Shown here in pieces: positions 61,429 to 64,000 of a DNA stretch of 64,000 bases. Position numbers and translations under genes: made by a program. The notes under the pieces are model-generated. The model was given only the letters and a program-made list of their open reading frames with translations, had not been told where the DNA came from and did no database searches. The stretch is from an uncultured Bacteroidales bacterium. GTDB lineage: Bacteria; Bacteroidota; Bacteroidia; Bacteroidales; F082. Positions within the stretch are counted from its first letter, which is position 1; every line of letters begins with the position of its first letter. The stretch covers positions 124,001-188,000 of the forward strand of contig OMYA01000002.1 in assembly GCA_900315175.1 (NCBI GenBank), in the 5' to 3' direction.

Positions 61429-61881
61429 TTATAAAACGTTTGATGTGGCTTCAATATTATCAAGATTGTCCTTTAATCTGCGCATCACTTCCACAAATTT
61501 GTCAAGATCTTGATTATCAATGCCTTTAATTGTATGGTTCATAAAATTTATTGCCACCTCCGTTGTAATTTTTTCCAATGCGAAACCTTCGTCAGTGAGT
61601 TCGATTTTGTTGATGCGGCGGTCGTTTTTGTCCATCACACGTTTCACAAAATTCTTTTTTTCCAACGAGTCGATGATTTTTGTGACAGAGTTCTTGTCTT
61701 TCTGAATGATATCGGCGATATTCTGCTGAGATATAGATGGTTTCTCCCACAGAATATCCATCACGAGGTATTGTTCAGGGGTGATATTGATCCCGTTTTC
61801 TTGAAGTTTGTCGAAAAAACATTTTTTAATCCTCGAGTTGAGGATGTTAACGTTTACGGCAATTTCTTTAATGAGCATCAT
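61429..61881 (-). CDS. MarR-family transcriptional regulator
   Basis: 150 residues. Winged helix-turn-helix with the family order: dimerisation helices, GINITPEQYLVMDILWE, recognition helix SISQQNIADIIQKDKNSVTKIIDSLEKKNFV, wing DKNDRRINKIELTDEG (DxRxxxxxLT pattern). MarR proteins usually repress neighbouring genes and release DNA on binding a small ligand or on oxidation. It sits between the sphingolipid-type enzymes and the VTC cluster with gaps of 11 and 14 nt, so it probably controls the whole run, including itself (inference). Confidence 0.9.
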   Translation of the reverse strand: MMLIKEIAVNVNILNSRIKKCFFDKLQENGINITPEQYLVMDILWEKPSISQQNIADIIQKDKNSVTKIIDSLEKKNFVKRVMDKNDRRINKIELTDEGFALEKITTEVAINFMNHTIKGIDNQDLDKFVEVMRRLKDNLDNIEATSNVL

Positions 61882-61892
61882 AATCTTTAGTT

Positions 61893-62717
61893 TTATTTCT
61901 TTTTTATTGGACTTTCAGGTTCTTTTGCCATCATGTTGTATTCCACCAATTCGACGAATCTTGGTAAGACGAAGTCGAAGAATTTTGTCATCTTACCAAT
62001 CGGGGTTAGAATCATTTCGTTTTTACGGAAACGCAGGCCGTAAGCCATTCTTCTTGCCACTCTTTCAGCCGACATCATTCTGTTTTCATTGCGGGGTGTC
62101 ATGCCTTGAGGCGAGCCGTCGGCAAGCAGTGCCACATTTCTGATGTTTGATGCTGTGAATCCAGGGGCGAACACCATTACATGAAGTCCATCATAGCGGT
62201 GTTCGACTCTCAGTGTGTTAAGGAATCCCCTGATGGCGAATTTTGATGCTGAATAGCCTGTTCTGCCTGGCAATCCGATATGTCCTGCCGTGGAGATGAC
62301 GCCCACCACGCTGCCTTTCGACTTGAGGAGATGAGGCAAAGCGTATTTTGTGCAGTACACGGTACCCCAGAAATTAGTGTCCATGAGCCTTTTTATGACA
62401 TCAAGATCAAGGTCGACGAACATGGCACGCATGGAAATTCCTGCATTGTTGACGAGGACATCGATGCGACCGAATTTTTTGACGGTTTCTTCAATAAGGT
62501 TTTTGCAGTCTTCTTCCACTGAAACATCGGTCTGGACGCACAAGATATTATCCTGATTAGGCATCTCAGTCTTGATCTGTTCCAGCCGTTCGATGGAACG
62601 CGCCGCCATCACGACTTTACAGTCTTGTGAGGCGAATAATTTGGCTGTAGCCAGCCCGATACCCGAGCTGGCTCCAGTCACTATAATCACTTTATCTTTA
62701 AAATACTTATATTTCAT
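61893..62717 (-). CDS. Short-chain dehydrogenase, candidate 3-ketosphinganine reductase
   Basis: 274 residues. NAD(P)-binding TGASSGIGLATAKLF (residues ~15-29), NNAGIS (~92-97), and the catalytic Ser-Tyr-Lys in STAGHIGLPGRTGYSASKFA. The C-terminal ~30 residues (PRFVELVEYNMMAKEP) form an extra hydrophobic helix that could touch membrane lipid. It lies one base downstream of the serine palmitoyltransferase gene, so reduction of 3-ketosphinganine to sphinganine is the most economical reading. Other SDR substrates cannot be excluded. Confidence 0.8.
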   Translation of the reverse strand: MKYKYFKDKVIIVTGASSGIGLATAKLFASQDCKVVMAARSIERLEQIKTEMPNQDNILCVQTDVSVEEDCKNLIEETVKKFGRIDVLVNNAGISMRAMFVDLDLDVIKRLMDTNFWGTVYCTKYALPHLLKSKGSVVGVISTAGHIGLPGRTGYSASKFAIRGFLNTLRVEHRYDGLHVMVFAPGFTASNIRNVALLADGSPQGMTPRNENRMMSAERVARRMAYGLRFRKNEMILTPIGKMTKFFDFVLPRFVELVEYNMMAKEPESPIKKK

Positions 62718-62718
62718 T

Positions 62719-63978
62719 TTAAAGAATAGCCATCTTAGGCATTTCCGGGTTGTCGTACTTACCTGCAGCGAGTTTTTCTTTGATTTCCTTGAATGCGTTG
62801 AGTGTGTACTCCACGTCTTCGAGTGAGTGTGCCGCTGTAGGGATGATTCTGAAGATAATCATGCCTCTTGGGATGACAGGATATGTCACGATTGAGCAGA
62901 AAATCTTATAGTTAGTACGGAGGTCGCGTGCGATCCATGCGGCCTGCACCTCATTTCCAGGGAGGAAGATAGGTGTCACGCAAGCTTCTGCCGGTCCGAT
63001 CTCGAATCCGAGGTCGCGGAAGCCTTTCTGCAAGGTGCGTGTGACGGCCCAGAGTTTCTTACGGAGCTCGTCGCCTTCTGCGCTGCGGATGATTTCGAGA
63101 CGTTTCAAGCAACCTTCAACGATAGGCATTGGCAGTGACTTGGCATACATTTGCGAGCGCATGTTATATCTCAGGTAGTCGATGATGACCTTCGGACCTG
63201 CCACGAAGCCACCGATGATAGCCATTGACTTTGCGTAGGCGCCAATGTAGAGGTCGATATCGTCCATCACGCCGAAATGCTCTGATGTGCCGCGGCCTGT
63301 AGGACCCATGCAGCCGAATCCGTGAGCGTCGTCGATGAGGATACGGAACTGATATTTCTTCTTGAGAGCCACAATCTGGTCGAGGATACCGAGAGCGCCC
63401 GTCATACCAAACACGCCTTCTGTGATGAGAAGGATGCCGCCACCGGTCTTCTTCACCACCTCAGTGGCACGCTGCAACATCTTTTCGCAGCTGACGATAT
63501 CGTTGTGTTTGAAGTGGAATGACTGTCCCATGTGCAGACGCTTGCCGTCGATGAGGCAGGCATGAGCCTCAGCGTCGAAAACGATAACGTCGTTACGGGT
63601 GCAGAGTGCGTCGATAGTTGAAACGATGCCCTGATAGCCGAAGTTGAACTCGTAAGCGTCCTCTTTATGTTCGAAGTCAGCGAGCTCGCGTTCGAGACGT
63701 TCGTGCAGACGGGTGTTACCGCTCATCATACGGGCTCCCATAGGGTAAGCGAGACCCCAACGGGCAGCAGCCTCAGCGTCAACTCTTCTCACCTCAGGAT
63801 GATTAGCCAATCCGAGGTAATTGTTCAAACTCCAGCACAAAACGTCAACACCATTAAAACGCATGTGTGGTCCCAGTTCTCCTTCCAAACGAGGGAATGC
63901 AAAATATCCGTGAATACGGTCCATGTACTGTCCGATCGGACCACCAGAATCGTGAGCTATTCTTTCAAAAATTTCCAT
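62719..63978 (-). CDS. spt: Serine palmitoyltransferase-type alpha-oxoamine synthase
   Basis: PLP enzyme of the alpha-oxoamine synthase family (419 residues), which also contains Kbl and BioF. Length and signature segments fit bacterial serine palmitoyltransferase: WSLNNYLGLANHPEV, YPMGARMMSGNTRLHERLE, FGYQGIVSTIDAL, DDAHGFGCMG, and the PLP lysine in YAKSMAIIGGFVAG near residue 255. It condenses serine with an acyl-CoA to 3-ketosphinganine, the first step of sphingolipid synthesis, a hallmark of Bacteroidales. First gene of the nine-gene run; the region upstream is cut by the window end. Kbl activity is the main alternative. Confidence 0.87.
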   Translation of the reverse strand: MEIFERIAHDSGGPIGQYMDRIHGYFAFPRLEGELGPHMRFNGVDVLCWSLNNYLGLANHPEVRRVDAEAAARWGLAYPMGARMMSGNTRLHERLERELADFEHKEDAYEFNFGYQGIVSTIDALCTRNDVIVFDAEAHACLIDGKRLHMGQSFHFKHNDIVSCEKMLQRATEVVKKTGGGILLITEGVFGMTGALGILDQIVALKKKYQFRILIDDAHGFGCMGPTGRGTSEHFGVMDDIDLYIGAYAKSMAIIGGFVAGPKVIIDYLRYNMRSQMYAKSLPMPIVEGCLKRLEIIRSAEGDELRKKLWAVTRTLQKGFRDLGFEIGPAEACVTPIFLPGNEVQAAWIARDLRTNYKIFCSIVTYPVIPRGMIIFRIIPTAAHSLEDVEYTLNAFKEIKEKLAAGKYDNPEMPKMAIL

Positions 63979-64000
63979 TTTATTAAAATTTGATTTACTT

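Overview
This window looks like chromosomal DNA of an uncultured or little-studied Bacteroidales bacterium. The evidence is consistent: many upstream regions carry the Bacteroidetes -7 box TAnnTTTG, two secreted proteins end in type IX secretion (T9SS) sorting domains, the tmRNA tag reads GENTYALAA, and families typical of the group are present (DUF5606, DUF2027-Smr, DUF2807 GIN-domain, archaeal-type ProS, serine palmitoyltransferase). There is no rRNA, phage, transposase, CRISPR array or defence island. Most of the window is housekeeping DNA with compact operons.

Layout. 0-7.5 kb: a partial glycosyltransferase divergent from murB, then pyrK-pyrD, a DUF5606 protein, an MsbA-like ABC exporter, purB and a lipocalin-like protein, all on the minus strand. 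7.6-13 kb: lpdA, a lytic transglycosylase and uvrA. 13-21 kb: a GH73/LysM glucosaminidase, rsmG, an M16 peptidase, an MFS transporter and a T9SS-secreted protein. 21.3-26 kb: a gene-poor stretch with its own promoter, a membrane-bound AraC regulator, tRNA-Val, tRNA-Gly, a LOG protein coupled to a response regulator that lacks a DNA-binding domain, tmRNA and tRNA-Arg. 26-34.7 kb: DUF2027-Smr, a radical SAM protein, a SpoU methyltransferase, a second T9SS protein, psd-cdsA, mazG, and a PagL-like deacylase followed by a GIN-domain lipoprotein. 34.7-45 kb: proS, an aromatic/Gly-rich lipoprotein, a FadL-like porin, a coiled-coil zinc-ribbon protein with Nif3, lpxK-punA-lpxH and an M20 peptidase. 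45-56 kb: an A+T-rich VWA-like lipoprotein with a long structured leader, dsbD, tilS, a hypothetical protein and a flavin reductase, korAB and a small ferredoxin. 56-64 kb: a tight nine-gene minus-strand run, read from right to left: serine palmitoyltransferase, SDR, MarR, a lipoprotein, a YwqK-like protein, a VTC-domain protein, DUF4956, DUF2490 and a GH2 enzyme.

Two things stand out. First, the nine-gene run joins sphingolipid-type synthesis to a VTC/DUF4956 pair and to outer-membrane and glycosidase proteins with gaps of at most 18 nt or small overlaps. I infer a shared cell-envelope role, which is unproven. Second, the small dispersed repeats are unusually rich and orderly. They comprise degenerate 7-8 bp tandem arrays, a REP-like palindrome family, GAGACG hairpins and larger palindromic arrays, and almost all sit within a few tens of bases downstream of a stop codon (or of the tmRNA 3' end). 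The exception is tilS, where three REP-like copies, two of them an inverted pair, are carried in frame inside the coding sequence and account for about 53 extra residues.

All functional calls rest on motif reading by eye. No database search was possible.
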